DNA of 64,000 nucleotides, from assembly GCF_009687865.1 (NCBI RefSeq), contig NZ_BLAE01000054.1:18977-82976 (forward strand). Direction: 5' to 3'. Position numbers and translations under genes: made by a program. The DNA is from Acrocarpospora macrocephala (GTDB lineage: Bacteria; Actinomycetota; Actinomycetes; Streptosporangiales; Streptosporangiaceae). Shown piece after piece: positions 49,385 through 57,828 of this stretch. Within the stretch, counting starts at the first letter, position 1, and each line of letters starts with the position of its first letter. The notes below the pieces were generated by a model. It searched no databases. It worked only from the letters and a program-made list of their open reading frames with translations, and was not told the origin of the DNA.

Positions 49385-49957
49385 ATGAGCGACATTCCGG
49401 CCGCGGCGGCCACTGCGGCCGGAATGTTCATCGGCACGAATGTGGATGATCTCCTCGTGCTAACCGTGCTGTTCCTCTCCGCCCGGGCACAGGGCTCGCC
49501 AAAGCCGTGGCAGGTCTGGACGGGACAGTATCTGGGCATCGCGGCCCTGCTGCTCGTCTCCGGCCTGGCCGCGCTCGGCTTGTCGATCATCCCGGACGAC
49601 TGGATCCGGGTGCTCGGCCTAGTGCCGATCGCCCTCGGCATCCGCGGCCTGATCACGGCCGTACGCGACAGGGAATCGCACGATCCCCCTCCGGTCGCCA
49701 CCGGAATGCTCTCCGTAGCCGCGGTGACCATCGCCAACGGCGCCGACAATGTCTCGGTCTACACCCCCGTGTTCCGGACAATCGGCGCGGACGCCTTCGC
49801 GGTCACCCTCGCCGTGTTCGCCGCCGGAGTGGCCGTCTGGTGCCTCGCCGGATCCTGGCTCGGATCACACCGGAAGATCATCGAATTCGTCGAACGCTAC
49901 GGCCGCTGGCTCGTCCCCGGAGTCTTCGTGCTGATCGGCCTGATCATCCTGATCTAA
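49385..49957 (+). CDS. CadD-like cadmium resistance/transport family protein
   Basis: 190 residues, about five membrane helices. The hallmark TAAGMFIGTNVDDLLVLTVL and the second internal repeat TIANGADNVSVYTPVF give two Asp-containing membrane motifs, typical of CadD/LysE-superfamily exporters. Family members export cadmium or other cations; many actinobacterial ones are unproven. Stands alone and overlaps the convergent P450 stop by four bases. Confidence 0.88.
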   Translation: MSDIPAAAATAAGMFIGTNVDDLLVLTVLFLSARAQGSPKPWQVWTGQYLGIAALLLVSGLAALGLSIIPDDWIRVLGLVPIALGIRGLITAVRDRESHDPPPVATGMLSVAAVTIANGADNVSVYTPVFRTIGADAFAVTLAVFAAGVAVWCLAGSWLGSHRKIIEFVERYGRWLVPGVFVLIGLIILI

Positions 49958-51114
49958 TCCCAGACGAGGGGCAGAGTGTCCAACCCAAGCACCAGATCGG
50001 CATGTTCGAGCGCTTCCGCCCCATCAGGGATGCGATAACTAGGAATACGCCGATGCCACTCTTCCAGCGCGATCCCCATCTCCGCCCGCGCCAGATGCGA
50101 GCCAAGGCACCGATGCACCCCAACCCCAAACGCGATATGCCGGTTATGCGGCCGATCGAGATCGACCTGAGTCGGATCGGTGAACGTTCCCGGATCCCGA
50201 TTGGCCTGATTGAGCGGCAACAACACCATCTCCCCGGCCTTCATCGGACAACCATGGAAATCGGTGTCCCGAGTCAGCTTCCGAGCAGGCATCACGATCG
50301 AGTATGCCCGCAGCAACTCCTCGATCGCGTCCGTGATGACCGCCGGATCATCCACGATCCGCGTCCGATCTTTGTCGTCCCTAGCCAGATGCCAGAACGC
50401 GTACGACAACTGCGCCGTAACCGTGTCCAGCCCCGCCATGAACAGCAAAAGGCACAGATCCAGCAGATCCCGATCCGGTACGGGTTCCCCGTCGATCTCC
50501 CACCCGAGCGCCGTGCTGATCAGATCCTCCCGAGGCTCCGCCCGCCGCTCCGCGATGACCCCCCGGAAATACCCGATAACCTCCCCCATCGCCTGAATCC
50601 GCCCCGCCCGTTCCGCCGGCGGCGCGTGCAGGATCGCGTCCTCCCAGGCCAGGAAGGTCGGCAGGTCCTCCACCGGCAGTCCCATCAACTCCAGGAACAC
50701 TGTCGTCGGATACACCCGGGCGAAATCAGTGACGAAATCGCATGACCCGCGCGCCGCCAGCGACTCGACGAGTGCGGCACACTGCCGCCGGATCGTCTCC
50801 GCCCTGGCCGCGACTGCCGCCGGAGAGAACAGCGGCCCGAGCAGCCGCCGCCAGACGGTGTGCTCCGGCGGATCGAGCATTTCCGGAATCCACCGGTACG
50901 CCGGATCAGGATCCAGTACGGACACGGCGGAACTGGAGAAAGTCCCCGGATCCTGGCAGATCTCGACGATCCGGTCGTATCTGCTGATGACCCAGAACCC
51001 CCGCCCGAACGTGCTCCGGAAGGCGGCATGCTGCTCGCGCAGCTCATCGAAGCGGGCGAAAGCCGAACCGGCGGGTTGTACGCCTCCGAGTGGGTTGAAA
51101 TCCATGTCGGGCAT
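49954..51114 (-). CDS. Cytochrome P450
   Basis: 386 residues. The heme loop FGVGVHRCLGSHLAR has the axial Cys near residue 335. The I-helix LLLFMAGLDTVTAQLSYAFW holds the oxygen-activating Asp-Thr pair, and EELLRAYSIVMPARKLTRD contains the K-helix ExxR region. PRE-type sequence MLDPPEHTVWRRLLGPLFSP is typical of actinobacterial soluble P450s. Redox partners (ferredoxin) are not adjacent. ATG 51114 is preferred over GTG 51144; GAGGAG lies ten bases upstream. Substrate unknown. Confidence 0.92.
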   Translation of the reverse strand: MPDMDFNPLGGVQPAGSAFARFDELREQHAAFRSTFGRGFWVISRYDRIVEICQDPGTFSSSAVSVLDPDPAYRWIPEMLDPPEHTVWRRLLGPLFSPAAVAARAETIRRQCAALVESLAARGSCDFVTDFARVYPTTVFLELMGLPVEDLPTFLAWEDAILHAPPAERAGRIQAMGEVIGYFRGVIAERRAEPREDLISTALGWEIDGEPVPDRDLLDLCLLLFMAGLDTVTAQLSYAFWHLARDDKDRTRIVDDPAVITDAIEELLRAYSIVMPARKLTRDTDFHGCPMKAGEMVLLPLNQANRDPGTFTDPTQVDLDRPHNRHIAFGVGVHRCLGSHLARAEMGIALEEWHRRIPSYRIPDGAEALEHADLVLGLDTLPLVWD

Positions 51115-51256
51115 GACGGATGGGCTCCTCGATTGGAGGGTCACTAGTAACCAGAACCCCGCCCCACAGACAACCGCCGACCAGGCAACTCACCGTGTCG
51201 ATGGCCGCACCTCCGGCGCGGCCAAACCGTGCGGCTGTCCAGATCACGACTCCTCA

Positions 51257-52093
51257 CTAATCCCGGATGCGGCCGACGCCGCAATAGAACCAGGTCGGCA
51301 GCTCACGGCCACGGTAGGTGGCGAACGCGGAGTCCTCGTCCGGCCGCCAGTCGTGCAGTCTCACCAGGCCGGGCGGGATGAGCTCGAACCCGTCGAACAA
51401 TTCCATGATCTGCTGGCGGTGGCGGAGCGTGATGCTGGCGCTCGCCTTCCGATAGACGGCCGCGCCCTGCTGGGCGGCATACGCCCGTTCGTCCGCGGTG
51501 ACGTGGGAGAGGATCAGGTGGCTTCCCGGTGCGAGGGAATCCCGCAGCCGCGCGATGACTTCGCCGGGTTTGTCGTCGTCGGTGAGGAAATGCAGGACCG
51601 CGACCAGCAGGATCGCCACCGGCTGGGAGAAGTCGATCAGATCTCGCAGTTCGGGATTGTTGAGGATGTCGATCGGCCGGCGGAGGTCGCCGCGGATGGT
51701 GGCGGTGCTGGACGTGCGGGAGAGGATCGCCCGCGCGTGGGCGAGCACGACCGGGTCATTGTCCACATAAACGATCGACGCGTCCGGGTCGCGGGCGTGA
51801 ACGATCTCGTGCACGTTGCCTTCGCTGGGCAGGCCGGTTCCGATATCGATGAACTGGCGGATACCCGTCTCGGCCATGACATGCTGGAGCGCCCGGCGCA
51901 GGAACGCGCGGTTCTGCCGGGCCAGCTCCCGGGCCTCCGGAGCCACCTTGAGCACCTGCTCGGCCGCCGCCCGGTCGACGGCGAAATTGTCCTTGCCGCC
52001 GAGATAGTAGTTGTACATGCGCGCGGCGTTGGGCGTGCTCGCGTCGATACCAGGTGGCACTGGCGCTTCGTCAGGCACGCCCGTCTCCTTCAT
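51257..52093 (-). CDS. SAM-dependent methyltransferase (Methyltransf_19 / DUF574 type)
   Basis: 278 residues of a family expanded in filamentous actinomycetes: PNAARMYNYYLGGKDNFAVD at the N-terminus, QFIDIGTGLPSEGNVHEIVH as SAM-binding motif I, VYVDNDPVVLAHARAIL, and VAVLHFLTDDDKPGEVI with RDSLAPGSHLILSHVT. Substrates are unknown. It lies 140 bp upstream of the P450 gene on the same strand; common transcription is possible but not shown. Confidence 0.92.
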   Translation of the reverse strand: MKETGVPDEAPVPPGIDASTPNAARMYNYYLGGKDNFAVDRAAAEQVLKVAPEARELARQNRAFLRRALQHVMAETGIRQFIDIGTGLPSEGNVHEIVHARDPDASIVYVDNDPVVLAHARAILSRTSSTATIRGDLRRPIDILNNPELRDLIDFSQPVAILLVAVLHFLTDDDKPGEVIARLRDSLAPGSHLILSHVTADERAYAAQQGAAVYRKASASITLRHRQQIMELFDGFELIPPGLVRLHDWRPDEDSAFATYRGRELPTWFYCGVGRIRD

Positions 52094-52749
52094 CCGCCGC
52101 CGACGCTACCGCGAGCCTATTTGGTATCCGCGCAGATATGAATAAAACATCCCCGATGCACAACCGCGAATTCTCCCTTCATGCGATCTACGCCGTAAGG
52201 CGGCACCGATGACGACATCTTGTCAGATCTCGGCGGATGTTGAGCTCAGATGGGGGACCTTGTCCTGCTTCGTGTCGCCACAAACGTCGGAGGGGTCACG
52301 CTTGTCCGGTATAGCGGCACTTCAGGGCGTGTTCCGAGCCGCGATCCGACCATGGTGGGTGAACGCGCTCAGCCCGCCAGACCGCCAAGAGGCACGAGAT
52401 CTGTGTCTAATTTCTGGGGGTTTTGAGGTTTGGCAAAGGTACCTTTTGGACGTTTCTGACTGATTTGGTCTGATATGGGCATGATGTGAAGTCCTTTCTT
52501 CTCCTTCGGAGCCTAGCGAGGGGGTCCGACAGAAAGACGGCTTTCCGGGGCGGCCGGGATCGCCGATGTCCCCTGGTCCCGAGGAGTCCGAGCGGACAGG
52601 ATGTGACAGGGTTGACGGCTAGACGTCGGATCTGCGTGGGACCTCCGGGGTGAACACCCGGTGATCACCCGGTTCGCCAAGTCGAGTCAAGATGAATAAA
52701 CCATTCACCCTCGAGACCCGTGTTACACGAATAGATCAGGACGGCCGCC
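52094..52749. other. Intergenic, 656 bp, no supported gene
   Basis: Lower GC than its surroundings. A frame of 84 codons at 52209-52463 lacks family features. Near 52645-52672 are three CCGGG/CCCGG blocks and the palindrome GGTGATCACC (52660-52669), possibly regulating the VOC gene. Could be a decayed insertion, but nothing recognisable remains. Confidence 0.4.
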
Positions 52750-53130
52750 ATGGAAATGAAACTGGAACTCGTGCCGATTCCGGTCCACAATGTGGACCGG
52801 GCTAAGGAGTTCTATTCGGAGAAGCTCGGGTTCGTGGTCGACCTCGATCAGCGGTTCGGCGAGGAGTTCCGCGTCGTGCAGTTGACCCCACCGGGGTCGG
52901 CCTGCTCGATCTGCATCGGGGTGGGGATCGTGAATACCGAGCCCGGGTCGGTGCAGGGGCTGCACCTGGTGGTCTCCGACATTCACGCGGCGCGGGCGGA
53001 ACTCCTTGGGCGCGGGGTGGACATCGCGGAAGTGGAGGACATGGGCGCGCCGGGCAAGCCGACCGTGTCATTTGCGCACTTCAAAGACCCCGACGGCAAC
53101 GGGTGGACGCTGCAGAAACTGCCTTACTGA
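52750..53130 (+). CDS. VOC (glyoxalase superfamily) protein
   Basis: 126 residues, one complete VOC domain: LELVPIPVHNVDRAKEFYSE, KLGFVVDLDQ, FRVVQLTPPGSACSICIG, then LHLVVSDIHAARAELLGRGV and HFKDPDGNGWTLQKL. Metal ligand positions (His13 region, Glu/His in the second half) are partly kept. Glyoxalase- or bleomycin-resistance-like; the real substrate is unknown. Single gene with a long leader. Confidence 0.9.
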   Translation: MEMKLELVPIPVHNVDRAKEFYSEKLGFVVDLDQRFGEEFRVVQLTPPGSACSICIGVGIVNTEPGSVQGLHLVVSDIHAARAELLGRGVDIAEVEDMGAPGKPTVSFAHFKDPDGNGWTLQKLPY

Positions 53131-53204
53131 CGTCGCTACGCGGAACCCACCCGAAGCCGCGCGTGCGGCAGGCGGGAATCTCCGTTCTCGGGCCGGACTG
53201 GATG

Positions 53205-53810
53205 TCAATTCGGTGGGGTCCAGTTGGGGTCGCGGCCGATGAGGCCGAGGATGCGGTCCTGGAGGGACGAGTCCTCGGCGACCTTCACTTCAGGCCCGTA
53301 GACGATGATGCCGGGGCCGAAAGCTTCGGGAATGCGGAGTTTGTCCGGGACATGTTGCACGGTCGGCCACATGGCCAGGACCTCGGAGGGGTTCATCGTG
53401 GGATCTTGACCGGTCGCTTTGGCCAGGTCCCAGCCGTGGAGCACCATGTCGGCGCTGACGACCTGGTCGATGTGGTCTTCTACGGACATCGGGCCGGACG
53501 GGGTTTCGGTGGTGGTCGTGGCGAGTTCGGGGGTGTGAAGCAGGGTCTCCACGTCCGCCCGGGCGGCGCGGAAAGCGGCGAGAGGATCTTCGTCCACAGT
53601 GGGCGCCGGGCTGAGGGTCCGGTCGAGGGGGCGGAGCATCGCGGCGTGCATGTCGATGATGTGCCTGACGACGTCTCTGGCGTTCCAGTCCGTGCAGGGG
53701 GATTGGTTCGACCACTGCTCAGGCCGTACCGCGATGATTTTGGCTTCGAACGCGTTCGCGCGCGACTGGTAGCGGGCGGCGATATCGCTGATTTTGGGCA
53801 CCTCATCCAT
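53205..53810 (-). CDS. TIGR03086-type (DinB-like, mycothiol maleylpyruvate isomerase N-domain) protein
   Basis: 201 residues, four-helix DinB fold: SPCTDWNARDVVRHIIDMHA holds the first metal His, and the DMVLHGWDLAKATGQDP segment holds the second. VEDHIDQVV supplies another helix. Proteins of this kind bind a divalent metal and often use mycothiol; individual substrates are rarely known. Start at ATG 53810; an upstream TTG at 53837 is possible because AGGAG lies between them. Confidence 0.85.
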   Translation of the reverse strand: MDEVPKISDIAARYQSRANAFEAKIIAVRPEQWSNQSPCTDWNARDVVRHIIDMHAAMLRPLDRTLSPAPTVDEDPLAAFRAARADVETLLHTPELATTTTETPSGPMSVEDHIDQVVSADMVLHGWDLAKATGQDPTMNPSEVLAMWPTVQHVPDKLRIPEAFGPGIIVYGPEVKVAEDSSLQDRILGLIGRDPNWTPPN

Positions 53811-53888
53811 GTACGAGACGTCGAGTCTCCTCGTCAACCAGTCCGCTGCTCTGTTATCGCAAACACTCAGAAGACCCCTCGGGGTTGA

Positions 53889-55559
53889 TCAAGAGGCATC
53901 AGTGTTATCGCTACCATTCCGGAGGGCGTGGAGGCGGTGGAGGGCGTTGGTGCCGCCGCGGCCGAAGTGGTCGTGGAGTTCGGTGTAGATCGCGTAGAGC
54001 TGGTCGTAAGTGGCGGCGTGGTTGGGGTCCGGTTGGTACACGTTGCGGTGGACTCGGGCCATCGTGGCTGAGGCCGCGTGCAGATCCGGGTACGCCCCTG
54101 CCGCGACCGCCGCATGAATCGCGGACCCGAGAGCCGGCCCTTGCGCCGACCCGATGATGCTCAGCGGCCGCTGGATGATGTCCGCATATATCTGCATCAA
54201 GAAGGAACTACGCAACAGCCCACCGGCGACGATCAACTCGTCCACCCGAACCCCGCTGCCCTCGAACGCGTCGATGATCGTACGCGTTCCGAACGCGGTC
54301 GCCTCCAGCAGCGCGCGATACACCTCCTCCGGCCGGGTCGCGAGCGTCGCCCCGATCAGCACGCCGGACAAATCATGGTCTACCAGCACGGACCTATTGC
54401 CGCCATGCCAATCCAGGGCGACCAGTCCATGCTGCCCGACCGGCTGCTTGGCCGCCTTCTCGCTGAGCAGCTCATGGCCAGACAATCCCCGCTCCCGCGC
54501 CTCGGTCTGGTACTCCTCCGGCAGCCCCGACTCGACGAACCACGCGAAGATATCCCCAACCCCGCTCTGCCCGGCCTCGTACCCCCAGAGCCCGGGAATC
54601 ACCCCATCCCGCACCGCGCCGCACATCCCTGGCACCTCGGCCAGCGCCGGCCCGTTGATGATGTGGCACGTGCTGGTCCCCATCACCGCGAGCATCTGGC
54701 CAGGGTCGATCGCCCCGGCGGCCACGCTGGTGACATGCGCGTCCACATTGCCGATCGCGACCGCGACGCCCTCCGGCAGCCCCATCCACGCGGCGGCCCG
54801 CGCGCTGAGCCCGCCCGCCCGCTCACCCATGGCGGAAAGCGGATGCTCGAGCTTGCCGACAAAGTCCCCGAAATCCGGATTCAGGGCTTCGAGAAACTCC
54901 CGGCTGGGGTAGTGGCCGTCCTGAAAAATCCCCTTGTATCCGGCTGTGCAGAGGTTGCGGGTCTCCGTCCCGCAGAGCTCCCAGATGATCCAGTCAGCGG
55001 CTTCGATCCAGCGATCGGCACGCCGATACACCTCCGGATCCTCTTCCAGCAGTTGCAGCCCCTTGGCGAACTGCCATTCGCTGGAGATCTTCCCGCCGTA
55101 CCGGGCCAGCCAGCCCTCTCCCCGCGCGGCCGCGAGCGCGTTGATCCGGTCCGCATGTGGCTGGGCCGCATGGTGTTTCCACAGCTTGGGGTACGCATGG
55201 GGGCGATCGCGCAGATCATCCAGCTCGCAGAGCGGCACTCCCGCCGAAGTCACCGGAAGCACCGTGCACGCGGTGAAATCGGTCCCGATGCCGATCACCT
55301 GCTCCGGCGTGACCCCGGCGGCGGCCAGCGCGGCGGGCACCGCGTGCACGAGCACATCCCGCCAATCCTGCGGAACCTGAAGCGCCCACTGCGGCTTCAG
55401 CGCCGCCCCGCCACCGGGCAACTGCCGCTCGACCACGCCATGCCGATACTCATGTACGGCAGTGCCCAGCTCTGTCCCGTCCTCGGTCGCGACCACCAAG
55501 GCCCGGCCGGATAGCGTGCCGAAGTCGATGCCGATGACGACGGTCGGAAGTCTGTTCAC
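53889..55559 (-). CDS. araB: L-ribulokinase
   Basis: Phosphorylates L-ribulose in arabinose catabolism. 556 residues, full-length FGGY kinase of the AraB subgroup: TVVIGIDFGTLSGRALVV at the N-terminus, GIGTDFTACTVLPV, WKHHAAQPHADRINAL, GGKISSEWQFAKGLQLLEED, VMGTSTCHII and VAGGLLRSSFLMQIYADIIQ. GTG start at 55559, matching the family N-terminus. No araA or araD gene lies in this window, so the kinase stands apart from its pathway partners. Two GTTAGCGCTA operators sit directly upstream, which suggests control by a LacI-type AraR encoded elsewhere. Confidence 0.92.
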   Translation of the reverse strand: MNRLPTVVIGIDFGTLSGRALVVATEDGTELGTAVHEYRHGVVERQLPGGGAALKPQWALQVPQDWRDVLVHAVPAALAAAGVTPEQVIGIGTDFTACTVLPVTSAGVPLCELDDLRDRPHAYPKLWKHHAAQPHADRINALAAARGEGWLARYGGKISSEWQFAKGLQLLEEDPEVYRRADRWIEAADWIIWELCGTETRNLCTAGYKGIFQDGHYPSREFLEALNPDFGDFVGKLEHPLSAMGERAGGLSARAAAWMGLPEGVAVAIGNVDAHVTSVAAGAIDPGQMLAVMGTSTCHIINGPALAEVPGMCGAVRDGVIPGLWGYEAGQSGVGDIFAWFVESGLPEEYQTEARERGLSGHELLSEKAAKQPVGQHGLVALDWHGGNRSVLVDHDLSGVLIGATLATRPEEVYRALLEATAFGTRTIIDAFEGSGVRVDELIVAGGLLRSSFLMQIYADIIQRPLSIIGSAQGPALGSAIHAAVAAGAYPDLHAASATMARVHRNVYQPDPNHAATYDQLYAIYTELHDHFGRGGTNALHRLHALRNGSDNTDAS

Positions 55560-55588
55560 GTCCCGCTCCCAAGTGTTCGAGTGCCTGA

Positions 55589-55604
55589 TTGTTAGCGCTA
55601 TCAC
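55589..55604 (-). promoter_or_regulatory. LacI-type operator 1 for araB
   Basis: TTGTTAGCGCTATCAC, palindrome around GCGC, 30 bp upstream of the araB start. Confidence 0.65.
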
Positions 55605-55637
55605 TGGTCGAGGTCAAGTGGTCGGCAGGGTAGATGA

Positions 55638-55652
55638 TGTTAGCGCTAGCAC
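55638..55652 (-). promoter_or_regulatory. LacI-type operator 2 for araB
   Basis: TGTTAGCGCTAGCAC; centre 48 bp from operator 1, shared gap with the divergent MmcQ/YjbR gene. Confidence 0.65.
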
Positions 55653-55700
55653 TCTTGGCCGGGGCCGGATTCTGTCGGTGGTGGTGTTTAGGCTGGCCCA

Positions 55701-56090
55701 ATGGCTAGCTGGGAAGACGTGCGGCGGCTCGCGATGGCCATGCCCGAGACGGCCGAGGTGACGTCGCGGGAGACCCTGTCGTGGACCGTGAACAAGAAGG
55801 GGTTCGTCTGGGAGCGCCCGCTCAGACGGTCTGACCTGCAGGCCCTCGGCGACCAGGCACCCGACGGTCCGATTCTGGCCGCGCAGGTCGCCGACCTCAC
55901 CGTCAAGGAGGCCTTCCTCGCCGACGACCCGGAGGTGTACTTCACGACGCCCCACTTCAATGGGTATGCCGCGATCCTCATCAGGCTCGACCGCATCCCC
56001 GTGGAGGAACTCGCCGAAGTCATCACCGACGCGTGGTTATGCCGAGCCCCAAAGCGCCTCGCCAAGGCCTACCTCGATACCCAGCCGTGA
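55701..56090 (+). CDS. MmcQ/YjbR family protein
   Basis: 129 residues with the CyaY-like alpha-beta fold: SWEDVRRLAMAMPETAEVTS, WTVNKKGFVWERPLRRSD, LADDPEVYFTTPHFNGYAAI and the C-terminal ELAEVITDAWLCRAPKRLAK. The family is annotated as possible DNA-binding but has no proven role. No clear ribosome site; the transcript may be nearly leaderless. Divergent to araB, sharing the operator region. Confidence 0.9.
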   Translation: MASWEDVRRLAMAMPETAEVTSRETLSWTVNKKGFVWERPLRRSDLQALGDQAPDGPILAAQVADLTVKEAFLADDPEVYFTTPHFNGYAAILIRLDRIPVEELAEVITDAWLCRAPKRLAKAYLDTQP

Positions 56091-56635
56091 GGCTGCCTCA
56101 ATGCCTGGGCTCGGCCTCGGGACGCACGCTCCAGGCCTAAGCACCTGGATAGACGAGCATGTCACCGGATTGCTCGCCGTTATCCGGTACCGTTCACGCG
56201 GGTGATGGCTCTCACCGCATCGGCGCCAAGAGCGGCAGTGGCATTCCGCGCAGCGGCGTGCTGTTTGGTTTCCCGATGAGTCGCTGCTGGCCGGGATAGC
56301 CTCCGGCGACGGCGGCATTCTGCCCAGCGATGTGCTGTTTGGTGTTCCACCTGCCGATCGCTGCTCTGCTCGGGGGAACTTGCGCGTGCGCACGCCCGAG
56401 ACGGACATCGTTCGGGCCCTTGGCGGCCAGGCCGGCGGGACCTGCGCGTGCGCACGCCCGGTTACGCGCGAGTGTGCGGGAGCCGCAATCGTCGGGTGGT
56501 CCGATCTGGTCGGATTCGTGTTGGCGTTGGTAGGGTGAGCTTGCTCCGGGGCCGTGGCACGCCGCTGGAGAGTAAGACGTTATCCGTTGGGTGGCGTGGT
56601 CGGCGCACGCGTTTGAGTCGGAGGGGTCGACTTCC
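56091..56635. repeat. Intergenic region with two kinds of decayed direct repeats
   Basis: 545 bp without a recognised gene. Copy A (56240-56294) and copy B (56314-56374) share GGCATTC-GC-CAGCG, GTGCTGTTTGGT and CGCTGCT; unit about 75 bp. Then TGCGCGTGCGCACGCCCG occurs twice (from 56381 and 56443), each with the perfect palindrome GCGTGCGCACGC, an alternating purine-pyrimidine stretch. Upstream of the CopC-like operon. Confidence 0.6.
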
Positions 56636-57403
56636 GTGCGCTTGTGTAGGCGTGTCGCGCTTGTGGTGTTCGGCTTGATCGCGGGGCTTGTGGTCGTCGC
56701 GCAGCCCGCCGCTGCTCATGGTCAGCTGGCGGTGTCGGTGCCGGGCAAGGACAGCACCCTCGATGCGCCCATGGAAAAGCTGCAGCTCTACTTCACTGAG
56801 AAGCCTGCGCCGAATGCGTATTTCGCGGTGCTGAGTCCTAGTGGGCGGCGTCTGGATACGCAGTGGTCCCATGGGGAACCCAAACGCCTTGACGAGCCGG
56901 TTCGTGAGCTCTGGCTCAGCAACGGCAAGTGGGAGCCACGCTTGTTCGAGACGGGGTTTCCGGCGATGGTTCCCGTCGCGTACTGGCCTGAGCAGGGTGT
57001 TTATACCGTTAAATACGTCTCACGCGCTTCGGATGGGGAACTCGTCAAGGGCGAGGTCCGGTTCGAATACACCGGGACGATAGCCAAAGCTCCAGCTGGC
57101 TGGCAGGCGCCGGACAACGAGCCCGATCCCGCGCTACTGGTCGAGCCCAGCCATGTGGCGGCGTCCACCGCGCCGATCACTCAGCCCGATCAAGGGCCGC
57201 AATCCGTTCAGCCCAGCCAAGGGCCGCAGGCCGTTCAGCCCAGCAGCCTCTTCTCCCAGCAGCCCGCCGCCGTCGGCGAGAGCACCTCGTCCAGCGGCAA
57301 TGACGGTGGCTTCGTGGTGTGGCTGATCCCCGCCATTCTCGTGGCCGGAGTTTTGATCCTTCTCGTCAGTACCGCACGCCGCCCCGCCAACAAGACCCGA
57401 TAA
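56636..57403 (+). CDS. CopC-domain membrane-anchored protein
   Basis: 255 residues. Signal sequence about 1-27, cut so that the mature chain starts near HGQLAVSVPG; in CopC the N-terminal His is a Cu(II) ligand. The beta-barrel follows (AHGQLAVSVPGKDSTLDAPM, YFTEKPAPNAYFAVLSPSGR, YTVKYVSRASDGELVKGEVR). The CopC motif DGH is DGE here, so the Cu(II) site is incomplete. A Gln/Pro/Ser linker with a 27-bp repeat leads to one C-terminal membrane helix (VVWLIPAILVAGVLILLVST). GTG start with GAGGGG upstream. First gene of a three-gene unit with a cupredoxin-like lipoprotein and a polytopic membrane protein; copper or redox work outside the membrane is likely. Confidence 0.8.
   Translation: MRLCRRVALVVFGLIAGLVVVAQPAAAHGQLAVSVPGKDSTLDAPMEKLQLYFTEKPAPNAYFAVLSPSGRRLDTQWSHGEPKRLDEPVRELWLSNGKWEPRLFETGFPAMVPVAYWPEQGVYTVKYVSRASDGELVKGEVRFEYTGTIAKAPAGWQAPDNEPDPALLVEPSHVAASTAPITQPDQGPQSVQPSQGPQAVQPSSLFSQQPAAVGESTSSSGNDGGFVVWLIPAILVAGVLILLVSTARRPANKTR
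57182..57244 (+). repeat. 27-bp in-frame repeat in the CopC-domain linker
   Basis: Nonapeptides QPDQGPQSV and QPSQGPQAV, then QPS. Two and a third units. Confidence 0.8.
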
Positions 57404-57477
57404 CCGCCGCCAGGCACGAGACCCGAACCCGTCGGCGCCGGCAACAAAGCCCGATAAACCCTGTTTGGAGTCACTAA

Positions 57478-57828
57478 ATGAAGTCTCTGATGGTTCTTCT
57501 CGTTTGTGCGGTCCTGTCGGTGACGGCGTGCGGCGCGGCAAGTGACGCCGCCACCTTCTCCGGCCCGGCCAAGGAGATCGCCGTGACCATCGCCAACGGC
57601 ACCGTGACCCCGCCACCGGCACGCGTCGAGGTCGCCAAGGGCCAGCAGGTCAAGATCTCGGTGACCAGTGACGTCGCTGACGAAGCCCATGTGCACGGAT
57701 TCGACAAATCCGCCAGCTTGCAGCCTGGCACGGTCGCCACGATCGAGTTCGTCGCCGACCAGGACGGTCTTTTCGAGGTCGAGACCCACGAGTCCGAGCT
57801 GCAGTTGTTCCAGCTCGTGGTCCAGTGA
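57478..57828 (+). CDS. Cupredoxin-like lipoprotein
   Basis: 116 residues. The lipoprotein signal ends in SVTACG (Cys near residue 18). One beta-sandwich of the cupredoxin type follows: KEIAVTIANGTVTPPPARVE, VAKGQQVKISVTSDVADEAH, VHGFDKSASLQPGTVATIEF and GLFEVETHESELQLFQLVV. His residues (HVHG, THE) are present, but the Cys of a type 1 copper site is missing, so blue-copper electron transfer is unlikely. Such proteins sit beside CopC-like and membrane proteins in actinobacteria. The stop overlaps the next GTG start. Confidence 0.82.
   Translation: MKSLMVLLVCAVLSVTACGAASDAATFSGPAKEIAVTIANGTVTPPPARVEVAKGQQVKISVTSDVADEAHVHGFDKSASLQPGTVATIEFVADQDGLFEVETHESELQLFQLVVQ

Noticed and set aside
52209..52463. 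84-codon open frame in the 656-bp gap
   Set aside because: No ribosome site, no family, and coding bias weak; could be a relic but cannot be supported.
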